A model generated the notes under the pieces. It searched no databases. It saw only the letters and a program-made list of their open reading frames with translations, and had not been told where the DNA came from. The translations under genes were made by a program, and so were the position numbers. This document shows positions 33,281-40,287 of a stretch of DNA of 46,828 nucleotides, piece by piece; the stretch's first letter is position 1; the number at the start of each line of letters is the position of its first letter. The stretch lies in NCBI RefSeq assembly GCF_013870525.1, contig NZ_JACBXD010000061.1:1-46828 (forward strand). Direction: 5' to 3'. This DNA is from Amycolatopsis pittospori (GTDB lineage Bacteria; Actinomycetota; Actinomycetes; Mycobacteriales; Pseudonocardiaceae).

Positions 33281-33312
33281 CACCCTTTCACTACTTGATT
33301 AGTGAAAGGGTG
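33281..33312. promoter_or_regulatory. GntR (YtrA-type) operator palindrome
   Basis: CACCCTTTCACTA (33281-33293) and TAGTGAAAGGGTG (33300-33312) form a perfect 13-bp inverted repeat around CTTGAT, ending 6 nt before the GntR start codon. TTGACA at 33257-33262 may be the -35 of the promoter. Autoregulation of YtrA-type repressors through such palindromes is common. Confidence 0.75.
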
Positions 33313-33318
33313 TTGCCA

Positions 33319-33714
33319 GTGGTCACCTTCCATCTGGACAAGGGTTCGGGTGTCGCCACCTACGTCCAGCTCGTCCAGCAGGTCAAACACGCCCTTCGTC
33401 TGGGGTTGCTGGAACCGGGAGACCGGTTGCCGACGGCGAAGGAGGTGGTCGCCGAGCTGGCGATCAATCCGAACACCGTCCTGAAGGCATATCGCGAGCT
33501 CGAGCGCGAAGGGCTCGTCGAGGGGAAGCCGGGTCTCGGCACCTTCGTGAAGAAGACGCTCGGAGGCGCTTCGTTCGCGGAGCACACAAGGTTGCGGAAG
33601 AGCCTGGGGGTCTGGGTCCGCGACGCACGGGAATCGGGGCTGGACCAGGAAGACGCCGAGGCACTGTTCGCCTCCGTGGTGGTCGATGCCTTTCGAGGGG
33701 AGCGGACAGCGTGA
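33319..33714 (+). CDS. GntR family regulator, YtrA subfamily
   Basis: 131 aa. Residues 10-80 are the GntR winged helix (YVQLVQQVKHALRLGLLEPG, LPTAKEVVAELAINPNTVLK, AYRELEREGLVEGKPGLGTF). Only about 45 residues follow, the short dimerisation tail of the YtrA subfamily, which usually represses a linked ABC transporter. Both GTG at 33310 and GTG at 33319 are possible; the second has AAAGGG at suitable spacing. Its stop overlaps the ABC ATPase start by 4 nt, so regulator and transporter form one operon controlled by the palindrome at 33281. Confidence 0.9.
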   Translation: MVTFHLDKGSGVATYVQLVQQVKHALRLGLLEPGDRLPTAKEVVAELAINPNTVLKAYRELEREGLVEGKPGLGTFVKKTLGGASFAEHTRLRKSLGVWVRDARESGLDQEDAEALFASVVVDAFRGERTA

Positions 33715-34574
33715 CTGAGAAACCCGTCATCGAGGCGACCGGCCTCGGCAAGCGTTATCGCCGCAAATGGGCGCTGCGCGACTGTTCCCTGGCGGTCCCG
33801 CGAGGACGCGTCGTCGCGCTGGTCGGGCCGAACGGCGCGGGCAAGACGACCTTCCTGCACCTGGCCGTCGGGCTGCTCGACGCGACCCTCGGCTCGGTCT
33901 CGATCCAGGGAACCTCCGCGTTCCTGGCGCAGGACAAGCCGCTGTACTCCGGGTTCAGCATCGCCGAGATGCTGAAATTCGGCAGGCGCCTCAACCCCGG
34001 CTGGGACGACGAGTTCGCGCTCAAGCGCATCGATTCGCTGCGGCTTCCCCTGAAGCACAAGGTGGGCAAGCTCTCCGGCGGACAGCGGGCGCAGGTCGCG
34101 CTCACCCTCGCGCTGGCGAAACGCCCGGACCTCCTGGTGCTCGACGAGCCGCTCGCCAACCTCGATCCGCTGGCCCGGCACGAGGTCATGCGCGGGCTGA
34201 TGGAGGCCGTCGCGGAAACCGGCATGACCGTCCTGCTCTCCTCGCACGTCGTGTCCGATCTGGAGAACACCTGCGACTGGCTGATCGTCCTCAACGGCGG
34301 CCGGGTCCAGGTCAGCGGCGACATCGACGAGCTCGTCGCCGGGCATCGGATCCTGTCCGGACCCGCGGAGGAGGCCGACGCGCTGGCCGGCCGGGTCACG
34401 GTCGTGGACGAGGCGCGGGCCGGCCGGCAGGCGACCGTCTTCGCCCGCACGGAGCCGGTCCCGCTGAGTCCACAGTGGACCGAGCGGCCGGCGAACCTGG
34501 AGGAGCTGGTGCTGGCCTACCTCCGGCGGCCCGAGTCGGCGACCCTGCCGCGTCCGACACTGGCCTCGGCGTAA
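33711..34574 (+). CDS. ABC transporter ATP-binding protein
   Basis: 287 aa. Walker A GPNGAGKTT, signature LSGGQRAQ, Walker B LLVLDEPLANLDP and switch histidine in LLSSHVVSDLE. The C-terminal 80 residues form the extra domain seen in exporters of the YtrB/CcmA-like group. It probably powers two membrane partners encoded next (34584, 35388). GTG start overlapping the GntR stop by 4 nt. Substrate unknown; YtrA-linked exporters often respond to cell-wall-active compounds, which is family knowledge rather than evidence here. Confidence 0.92.
   Translation: MTEKPVIEATGLGKRYRRKWALRDCSLAVPRGRVVALVGPNGAGKTTFLHLAVGLLDATLGSVSIQGTSAFLAQDKPLYSGFSIAEMLKFGRRLNPGWDDEFALKRIDSLRLPLKHKVGKLSGGQRAQVALTLALAKRPDLLVLDEPLANLDPLARHEVMRGLMEAVAETGMTVLLSSHVVSDLENTCDWLIVLNGGRVQVSGDIDELVAGHRILSGPAEEADALAGRVTVVDEARAGRQATVFARTEPVPLSPQWTERPANLEELVLAYLRRPESATLPRPTLASA
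34468..34480. repeat. 13-bp palindrome GTCCACAGTGGAC, copy in the ABC ATPase gene
   Basis: Here the same 13-mer is read in another frame (Ser-Pro-Gln-Trp-Thr), so conservation of the motif is not explained by a shared peptide. Confidence 0.6.
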
Positions 34575-34583
34575 GGGGGAACG

Positions 34584-35372
34584 ATGTTCTGGCTCACCTA
34601 CCGTCAGCACCGCATGCAGCTGCTGATCACGGCGGCCCTGCTCGTCGTGGTCGGGATCCTGTTGCTGGTCAACGGGAACGCCGCGGCGAGCAGTGCGGAC
34701 CCGGCGAAGCTCTTCAAGGATCTGTACCAGTTCCTCTCCTGGTTGCAGGTCGTCCCGATCGCGATCGGTGTCTTCTGGGGCGCGCCGCTGCTCGCCGCCG
34801 AATACGAACGAGGCACCACGAAACTCGCCTGGACCCAGTCGGTCTCGCGATTCCGGTGGCTCGGCGTGAAACTGGGGTTCCTCGCCGTCCTGGCCACCGC
34901 GGCGGGGCTCGCGTTCGGTGCGATGACGCAGCGCTGGCTGGAGGTCTTCCCCGCCGACCGCGGTGACACGACCTTCACCAGCCGCTTCGACAACCCGGTC
35001 CTGTTCGCGATGACCGGCGTCGCACCCGGTGCGTGGTGGCTCTTCGGTTTCGTCCTCGGTACGGCCGCGGGCGCGTTCGTCCGCCGGACGCTCCCGGCGA
35101 TCGCCGTCACCATCGCGGTGACCGTCGGCCTCATGATCGGCGTGTCCAATTTCCGCGACCTCTACGCGGAACCCCGGCTCGTCGCCCTGGGCACGGAGCC
35201 CGGCGGCCGGGTCCTCGAAATGGTCCGGGACGCCACCGGTGAGATCACCGCGCTCAAGGTCCTGCCGCAGGACTGGTACTGGCGCTTCCAATGGACGGAA
35301 GCCGCGATCCTGACCGGGGCCGCGCTCCTGCTCGCCGTCGCCGCCACCTTCGCCATCCGGCGACGCTCTTAG
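34584..35372 (+). CDS. ABC-2-type permease, first paralogue
   Basis: 262 aa with about six hydrophobic segments, starting MFWLTYRQHRMQLLITAALL. Segments GVFWGAPLLAAEYERGTTKLAWTQSVSRFRWLGVK and GVAPGAWWLFGFVLGTAAGA (given in pieces here) recur in the next gene, so the pair arose by duplication. It is the transmembrane part of the GntR-regulated exporter and starts 9 nt after the ATPase stop. Actinobacteria carry many such transporter-permease genes of unassigned substrate. Confidence 0.85.
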   Translation: MFWLTYRQHRMQLLITAALLVVVGILLLVNGNAAASSADPAKLFKDLYQFLSWLQVVPIAIGVFWGAPLLAAEYERGTTKLAWTQSVSRFRWLGVKLGFLAVLATAAGLAFGAMTQRWLEVFPADRGDTTFTSRFDNPVLFAMTGVAPGAWWLFGFVLGTAAGAFVRRTLPAIAVTIAVTVGLMIGVSNFRDLYAEPRLVALGTEPGGRVLEMVRDATGEITALKVLPQDWYWRFQWTEAAILTGAALLLAVAATFAIRRRS

Positions 35373-35387
35373 AAAGGGACAAGCTCC

Positions 35388-36308
35388 TTGCTCTGGCTCA
35401 CCTGGCGTCAGCACCGCGCGCAGTTGCTCGTCACCCTCGGATTCCTGGCCGTACTCGGCGTCGTACTGCTCGTGTCCGGGCAGCTCGCCCTCGGCGCCGC
35501 GAACGGCGAGATCTCCAGCTATTGCCGCGGGGGCGGAGTGCCCTGCCGCGAGTACGACGCGGGACTGGAGGATCTTTACCAGCGGGTCTACCCGCTGATC
35601 GTGATCCTGCCGTTCGTCCCGCTGCTTGCGGGCACCTTCTGGGGTGCGCCGCTGCTCGCCAGGGAATACGAGCGCAATACCTACCAGCTCGCCTGGACGC
35701 AGTCGGTGAGCCGGGGTCGCTGGCTGGGCGTCAAATTCGGCGTACTCGCCCTCTGCGCGGCGCTGGCCGGGCTCGTTTCGGGGCAGATGTTCGGCAAGTG
35801 GCTGGAGCTCTTCCCCGGCCGGGCGGAGACGCTCTCGGAGACCTCGTACTTCGGCGCCGTCGGCATCGCCCCGGCGGCGTGGTGGCTGTTCGCCTTCGCG
35901 CTCGGCACGGCGGCAGGGGTGCTGGCGCGCAAGACCTTGCCCGCCATCGCGATCACCGTCGCGGTGTTCGTCGCGGCCTCGATCGCCCTGCTGGTCCTAC
36001 GGCCGCAGTACGCCGATCCGGTCCGCACGATCGGCGCGGATTCCTCCGCGAAGGACGGTCTGATCCTGGAGGCGGGCAGGATCGCCCCGGACGGGCGCGA
36101 GGTCGGACTGCTGGACGAGGTGCCCGGATGTCCGCTGGGGCGGGGGATGAACGAATGCGTCGAGGCGGCGGGATATCGGGACTTCACCGTCTACCAGCCG
36201 GTGAGCCGGTTCTGGCGCTTCCAATGGACCGAGGCGGGCATCCTGCTCGCCGCGACCGCGGTGCTCGGGGGAATCGCGGTAAGGGGAACGGTCCGCCGCC
36301 GTCGCTGA
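35388..36308 (+). CDS. ABC-2-type permease, second paralogue (TTG start)
   Basis: 306 aa, starting at TTG (LWLTWRQHRAQLLVTLGF) with AAAGGGA about 8 nt upstream. It repeats the hallmark pieces of its neighbour (GTFWGAPLLAREYERNT, LAWTQSVSRGRWLGVKFG, WRFQWTEAGILL) but carries an extra extracytoplasmic loop near residues 45-65 with two cysteines (YCRGGGVPCREY) and a second Cys pair near residues 248-256 (GCPLGRGMNECVE). Those four cysteines could form disulfides outside the membrane. Its last codons form half of a terminator stem. Confidence 0.84.
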   Translation: MLWLTWRQHRAQLLVTLGFLAVLGVVLLVSGQLALGAANGEISSYCRGGGVPCREYDAGLEDLYQRVYPLIVILPFVPLLAGTFWGAPLLAREYERNTYQLAWTQSVSRGRWLGVKFGVLALCAALAGLVSGQMFGKWLELFPGRAETLSETSYFGAVGIAPAAWWLFAFALGTAAGVLARKTLPAIAITVAVFVAASIALLVLRPQYADPVRTIGADSSAKDGLILEAGRIAPDGREVGLLDEVPGCPLGRGMNECVEAAGYRDFTVYQPVSRFWRFQWTEAGILLAATAVLGGIAVRGTVRRRR

Positions 36309-36323
36309 GACGGCGGCGGACCG
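36289..36323. terminator. Bidirectional terminator spanning a stop codon
   Basis: Arms 36289-36303 and 36309-36323 are 15-bp perfect complements (CGGTCCGCCGCCGTC on the left) around the loop GCTGA, which contains the permease TGA. The coding end (Val-Arg-Arg-Arg-Arg) therefore doubles as terminator. asnB ends 18 nt beyond on the other strand. Confidence 0.8.
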
Positions 36324-36341
36324 GGGATCCGCTCGGAGAAC

Positions 36342-38174
36342 TCAGTCGAGCTGCAGTTCGGGCCGGTAGATGTCGAACCAGTGGTAGAGGTCCAGCATCC
36401 GGTCGATCCCGGATCGCTGGGCCGACGACATCGTGACCGGGTCCACTTCGGACACACGGTGCACCCAGTCGCGGTCCACCAGGGTGAACACCGGGTTGTC
36501 CCGTTCGGTCAGGGCCTCCTTGGCCTGCTGCTGCAACGCCGCCGCGTAGCCCGGGTCCTGTGTGGACGGATACGGGCTCTTGACCCGGTCGCGCACCGAA
36601 GCGGGCAGGACGTGCTTGGTCGCGTGCCGCAGCAGGCTCTTTTCCCTGTTGTCGAACGTCTTCAGCGACCACGGGGTGTTGTAGACGTACTCGACGAGCC
36701 GGTGGTCGCAGAACGGCACCCGGACTTCGAGCCCGACGGCCATCGACGCCCGGTCCTTGCGGTCCAGCAGCATCCGCACGAACCGGGTCAGGTGCAGGTT
36801 GCAGACCGTCCGCATCTTCCGGTCCTGTTCGCTCTCGCCGTCGAGGTGCTCGACCTGGGCGACGGCGGCGCTGTACTGATCGGCGATGTAGCCGGGCAGG
36901 TCCAGGTTCCGCCGGACGTCCTCACGCAGCAGGGTGGCCCGCTCGCTGGTCAGTCCCATGCGGAACGCCAGCCAGGGGAACGTCCCGGAGTCGACCGCGT
37001 CCTCGTCGTGGAACCAGCGGTATCCGCCGAACACCTCGTCGGCCGATTCGCCGGAGAGCGCCACCGTCGATTCCTGGCGGATCGCCTTGAACAACAGGTA
37101 GAGCGACGTGTCCATGTCGCCGAGCCCGGCCGGGATGTCCCGTGCGGTCAGCACCGCGCGGCGCACCGCCGGGTCGCTCAGCTCGGCCGGGTTGAGCACG
37201 ACGTCCTTGTGCGCGGAGCCGACGAGATCGGCGACGTCGCGGATGTACGGCGAGTCCGGGGTGTCCCGCACCTCGTCCGGTTTGAAGTTGTCCTCCTGGC
37301 CGAGGAAATCGACCGAGAACGTCCGCAGCTGTTCGCCCTGTTCGGCCAGTCGCGCCGCGGCGAGACCGGTGACGGCGCTCGAATCGAGGCCGCCGGAAAG
37401 CAGGACACAGCGGGGCACGTCGGCGATCAGCTGACGGTCGACGATGTCGGTCATCAGCTCGCGGACCTTGCCGACCGTGGTCTCCTGGTCGTCCGTATGC
37501 GGTTTCGCGTCGAGCTTCCAGTAGGTCCGCGTGCGGATCCCGGACCGGTCCACGGTGACGATCGTGCCCGGCCCGACCTCGTGCATGCCCTTCCACAGCG
37601 ACCAGCCGGGGGTCTTGGTCATGGCCATCAGCTCGCGCAGGCCGTCGCTGTCGATCACCTTGCGCGCCGCGGGGTTCGCGAGGATCGCCTTCGGCTCGGA
37701 GCCGAAGAGCACGCCGTCCGGTGTCGGGTAGTAGTAGAACGGCTTGATCCCCATACGGTCGCGGATCATCACGAGCTTCTCGTCGCGCTCGTCCCAGATC
37801 GCGAAGGCGTACATCCCGTTGAGGTGGTCGACGACCTCGTCGCCCCACTCCAGGTACCCGTGCAGCACGACTTCGGTGTCGCTGTCGGTCTCGAATTTGT
37901 GGCCACGTCGGGAAAGTTCCGCGCGTAGCTCGGTGAAGTTGTACGCCTCACCGCTGTAGACCATCGCCGCCAGCCCGGTTTCGGCCATCGGCTGCCTGCC
38001 GCCCGGCAGGTCGATGATCGCGAGACGGCGGTGGCCCAGCGCCACGTTGGGCCGGACCCAGGTGCCCGAGTCGTCGGGGCCGCGGCAGGCCATGGTGGCG
38101 GTCATCGCGTCGATGACCTCCCGGCGCTGCGTCAGGTCCGTGCCGAAGGAGACCCACCCTGCGATTCCGCACAT
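36342..38174 (-). CDS. asnB: Asparagine synthetase, glutamine-hydrolysing
   Basis: 610 aa class II glutamine amidotransferase fused to an ATP-pyrophosphatase synthetase. The start at 38174 gives MCGIAGWVSF, exposing the nucleophile Cys1 after Met removal; AGGAGG lies 6 nt upstream, and an in-frame ATG further up would bury the cysteine. RGPDDSGTW is the glutaminase signature, and LLSGGLDSSAVTGLAA is the PP-loop of the C-terminal domain. It makes asparagine from aspartate, glutamine and ATP. Monocistronic. The C-terminal length fits the 600-650 aa AsnB group common in actinomycetes, some members of which act in antibiotic or cell-wall amidation. Confidence 0.93.
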   Translation of the reverse strand: MCGIAGWVSFGTDLTQRREVIDAMTATMACRGPDDSGTWVRPNVALGHRRLAIIDLPGGRQPMAETGLAAMVYSGEAYNFTELRAELSRRGHKFETDSDTEVVLHGYLEWGDEVVDHLNGMYAFAIWDERDEKLVMIRDRMGIKPFYYYPTPDGVLFGSEPKAILANPAARKVIDSDGLRELMAMTKTPGWSLWKGMHEVGPGTIVTVDRSGIRTRTYWKLDAKPHTDDQETTVGKVRELMTDIVDRQLIADVPRCVLLSGGLDSSAVTGLAAARLAEQGEQLRTFSVDFLGQEDNFKPDEVRDTPDSPYIRDVADLVGSAHKDVVLNPAELSDPAVRRAVLTARDIPAGLGDMDTSLYLLFKAIRQESTVALSGESADEVFGGYRWFHDEDAVDSGTFPWLAFRMGLTSERATLLREDVRRNLDLPGYIADQYSAAVAQVEHLDGESEQDRKMRTVCNLHLTRFVRMLLDRKDRASMAVGLEVRVPFCDHRLVEYVYNTPWSLKTFDNREKSLLRHATKHVLPASVRDRVKSPYPSTQDPGYAAALQQQAKEALTERDNPVFTLVDRDWVHRVSEVDPVTMSSAQRSGIDRMLDLYHWFDIYRPELQLD

Positions 38175-38287
38175 CGCCAACCTCCTATTGCTTAGCACAT
38201 ACAACTATTTGTAACACCGGTGTAACACGGTTCGGCCGGCTTGTCTGCCCGAATTGCACGCTCCGTCCGCAGTGCGTCACTGTCTGT

Positions 38288-38430
38288 GGGACAGGTCACC
38301 GCGCGTCAAGAACGCGTAAATGCACTCGATCGGGGCATCAAGACGTCGTCAGGCGACGGCCGGATGCGGTTCGACCAGGCGCACTGTTGCGGAGTCCTGG
38401 TCACCGATGGGGTGACCTGTCCTGAGAGGT
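38288..38430 (+). promoter_or_regulatory. Candidate riboswitch-like leader of the kdp operon
   Basis: Fold A: closing stem 38289-38300 (GGACAGGTCACC) with 38411-38422; inside it 38302-38306 with 38312-38316; 38335-38339 with 38363-38367 enclosing 38344-38348 with 38354-38358; and 38374-38383 (ACCAGGCGCA) with 38388-38391 plus 38396-38401, bulge GAGT. Fold B: GGTCACC (38399-38405) with GGTGACC (38411-38417), which uses bases of two fold A stems and excludes them. The Shine-Dalgarno GAGAGG (38424-38429) of the first micro-gene begins two bases after the closing stem. I do not see the ydaO (c-di-AMP) consensus. Confidence 0.5.
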
Positions 38431-38435
38431 GCCTA

Positions 38436-38519
38436 GTGGCCGACTTGCTCTACGCCGTGCTCCTGATCGGCGTATTCGTGGTTCTCGCCCTGACCCTTCG
38501 CGGTCTGGAGAAGCTGTGA
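38436..38519 (+). CDS. 27-aa membrane micro-protein at the head of the kdp operon
   Basis: The peptide is a single transmembrane helix with a charged end: MADLLYAVLLIG, VFVVLALTLRG, LEKL. GTG start at 38436 with GAGAGG six bases upstream; the stop overlaps the GTG of kdpF by 4 nt, the same coupling used by the other kdp genes. It is too short for routine gene callers. It is not KdpF, which follows, but has the same size and topology. It may be an additional small subunit or regulator of the KdpFABC pump; its function is unknown to me. Confidence 0.65.
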   Translation: MADLLYAVLLIGVFVVLALTLRGLEKL

Positions 38520-38617
38520 CCGGCACGGGAGCCGTGGCCAACGTCGTCGGCGGACTGCTGGCGCTGGGGCTGATCGTCTATTTGTTCATCGCACTGGTCA
38601 GGCCGGAGAAATTCTGA
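38516..38617 (+). CDS. kdpF: KdpF, small stabilising subunit of the potassium ATPase
   Basis: 33 aa, one transmembrane helix: ANVVGGLLALGLIVYLFIAL followed by VRPEKF, the typical KdpF ending (L-x-x-PE-x-F). GTG at 38516 has GGAG five bases upstream; GTG at 38534 would give a 27-aa form closer to the family length. KdpF stabilises the KdpABC complex in the membrane. The stop overlaps the kdpA start by one base. Confidence 0.82.
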   Translation: MTGTGAVANVVGGLLALGLIVYLFIALVRPEKF

Positions 38618-40287
38618 TGTCAGACGTCGCGGCCGGCCTCTTGCAGGCCGGCCTCCTCCTCGTCGCGCTCGCCGCGGTCTACAAACCGCTCGGTGACTAC
38701 ATGGCGCGCGTCTTCTCGGTGTCCTCTGCCGAGAAGCACACCAAGGCCGAACGCGGCCTGTACCGCCTGTTCCGGGTGAACCCCGGATCGGAACAGCACT
38801 GGAAGACCTACGCGTCCGCCGTGATCGGCTTCTCGTTCGTCTCCGTCGTCTTCCTGTACCTGCTTCAGCGGCTCCAAGCGATCCTGCCGTGGAGCCTCGG
38901 CAAGGAACCGGTCTCACCGGCGGTCGCCTTCAACACCGCCGTCAGCTTCGTGACCAACACGAACTGGCAGTCCTACAGCCCCGAAGCGACCATGGGTCAC
39001 TTCGTGCAGATGGCCGGGCTGACGGTGCAGAACTTCCTGTCCGCGGCCGTGGGTCTTTCGGTCGCCGTCGCGGTCGTGCGCGGGTTCGTCCGCGCGAAGA
39101 CCGACCGCCTCGGCAACTTCTGGGTGGACCTGACCCGCGGCACGATCCGGATCCTGCTGCCGATCGCGTTCGTGGCCGCGATCCTGCTGATCGCGCTCGG
39201 CGTCGTCCAGAGCCTCAAGAGCGGCGTCGACGTCCTCAACCCGGACGGGAGCACCAGCAAGATCGCGCTCGCGCCCGCCGCGAGCCAGGAGGCCATCAAG
39301 GAACTCGGCACCAACGGCGGTGGCATCTTCAACGCCAACTCCGCCCACCCGTTCGAGAACCCCAACGCGTGGACGAACCTGATCGAGATCTTCCTGATCC
39401 TGGTCATCCCGGTGTCGCTCACCCGGACCTTCGGCAAGCTCGTCGGAAACACCAAGCAGGGTTACGTCCTGCTCTCGGTGATGGCCGGGCTCTTCACCGC
39501 CATGCTCGCGGTGACCTGGCTGTCCGAAGCCCACGCGAGCGGTCCGGCGTCGCTGGCCGCCGGGGCGAACCTGGAGGGCAAGGAACAGCGCTTCGGCATC
39601 GGCCTCAGTTCGCTGTTCGCCAACGCCACCACCGGCACGTCGACAGGCGCGGTCAACGGCGCGCACGACAGCTACAGCGGACTCGGCGGCGGTGGCGCGC
39701 TGCTCAACATGCTCCTGGGCGAGATCTCGCCGGGCGGGGTGGGCACCGGTCTCTACGGCATCCTCGTGATGGCCGTGATCGCGATGTTCCTCGCCGGGCT
39801 GATGGTCGGCCGCACGCCGGAGTACCTGGGCAAGAAGCTCGGCAAACGCGAGGTCACCTGCGCGGCCGTCGCCATGCTCGCGATGCCGACCGTGGTGCTG
39901 CTCGGCTCGGGTATCGCGCTGATGATGACCGACACCCCGGCCGCCATGACGAACTCGGGCGCGCACGGCCTTTCCGAGGTCCTTTACGCCTACGCGTCGG
40001 CCGGCAACAACAACGGCAGCGCGTTCGGCGGGCTGACCGTGACGAACGACTGGTTCCAGTCCTCGTTGTCGGTGGCCATGCTGCTCGGCCGGTACATCCC
40101 GATCCTCGCCGTGCTGTGCCTCGCCGGATCCCTTGCCTCGCAACGGAAGGTTCCGGAGACCGCCGGCACGCTGCCCACCACCGGACCGCTCTTCGGCACG
40201 ATGCTCGCGGGCACGATCGTGCTCGTCGCGGCCCTCACCTTCATCCCGGCGCTCGCGCTCGGGCCCATAGCAGAGGCACTCGCATGA
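38617..40287 (+). CDS. kdpA: Potassium-transporting ATPase subunit A
   Basis: 556 aa with about ten hydrophobic segments. KdpA is the potassium-selective channel-like subunit. The four pseudo-repeat selectivity-filter loops are recognisable: SFVTNTNWQSYSPE, LGTNGGGIFNANSAHPFENP, MTNSGAHGLSEV and SAGNNNGSAFGG. Length agrees with E. coli KdpA (557 aa). ATG overlaps the kdpF stop, and its own stop overlaps kdpB by 4 nt. Confidence 0.97.
   Translation: MSDVAAGLLQAGLLLVALAAVYKPLGDYMARVFSVSSAEKHTKAERGLYRLFRVNPGSEQHWKTYASAVIGFSFVSVVFLYLLQRLQAILPWSLGKEPVSPAVAFNTAVSFVTNTNWQSYSPEATMGHFVQMAGLTVQNFLSAAVGLSVAVAVVRGFVRAKTDRLGNFWVDLTRGTIRILLPIAFVAAILLIALGVVQSLKSGVDVLNPDGSTSKIALAPAASQEAIKELGTNGGGIFNANSAHPFENPNAWTNLIEIFLILVIPVSLTRTFGKLVGNTKQGYVLLSVMAGLFTAMLAVTWLSEAHASGPASLAAGANLEGKEQRFGIGLSSLFANATTGTSTGAVNGAHDSYSGLGGGGALLNMLLGEISPGGVGTGLYGILVMAVIAMFLAGLMVGRTPEYLGKKLGKREVTCAAVAMLAMPTVVLLGSGIALMMTDTPAAMTNSGAHGLSEVLYAYASAGNNNGSAFGGLTVTNDWFQSSLSVAMLLGRYIPILAVLCLAGSLASQRKVPETAGTLPTTGPLFGTMLAGTIVLVAALTFIPALALGPIAEALA

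Noticed and set aside
38288..38430. Assignment of the kdp leader as a ydaO c-di-AMP riboswitch
   Set aside because: The helices do not follow the ydaO pseudo-twofold pattern and I do not see its conserved blocks; left as unassigned.
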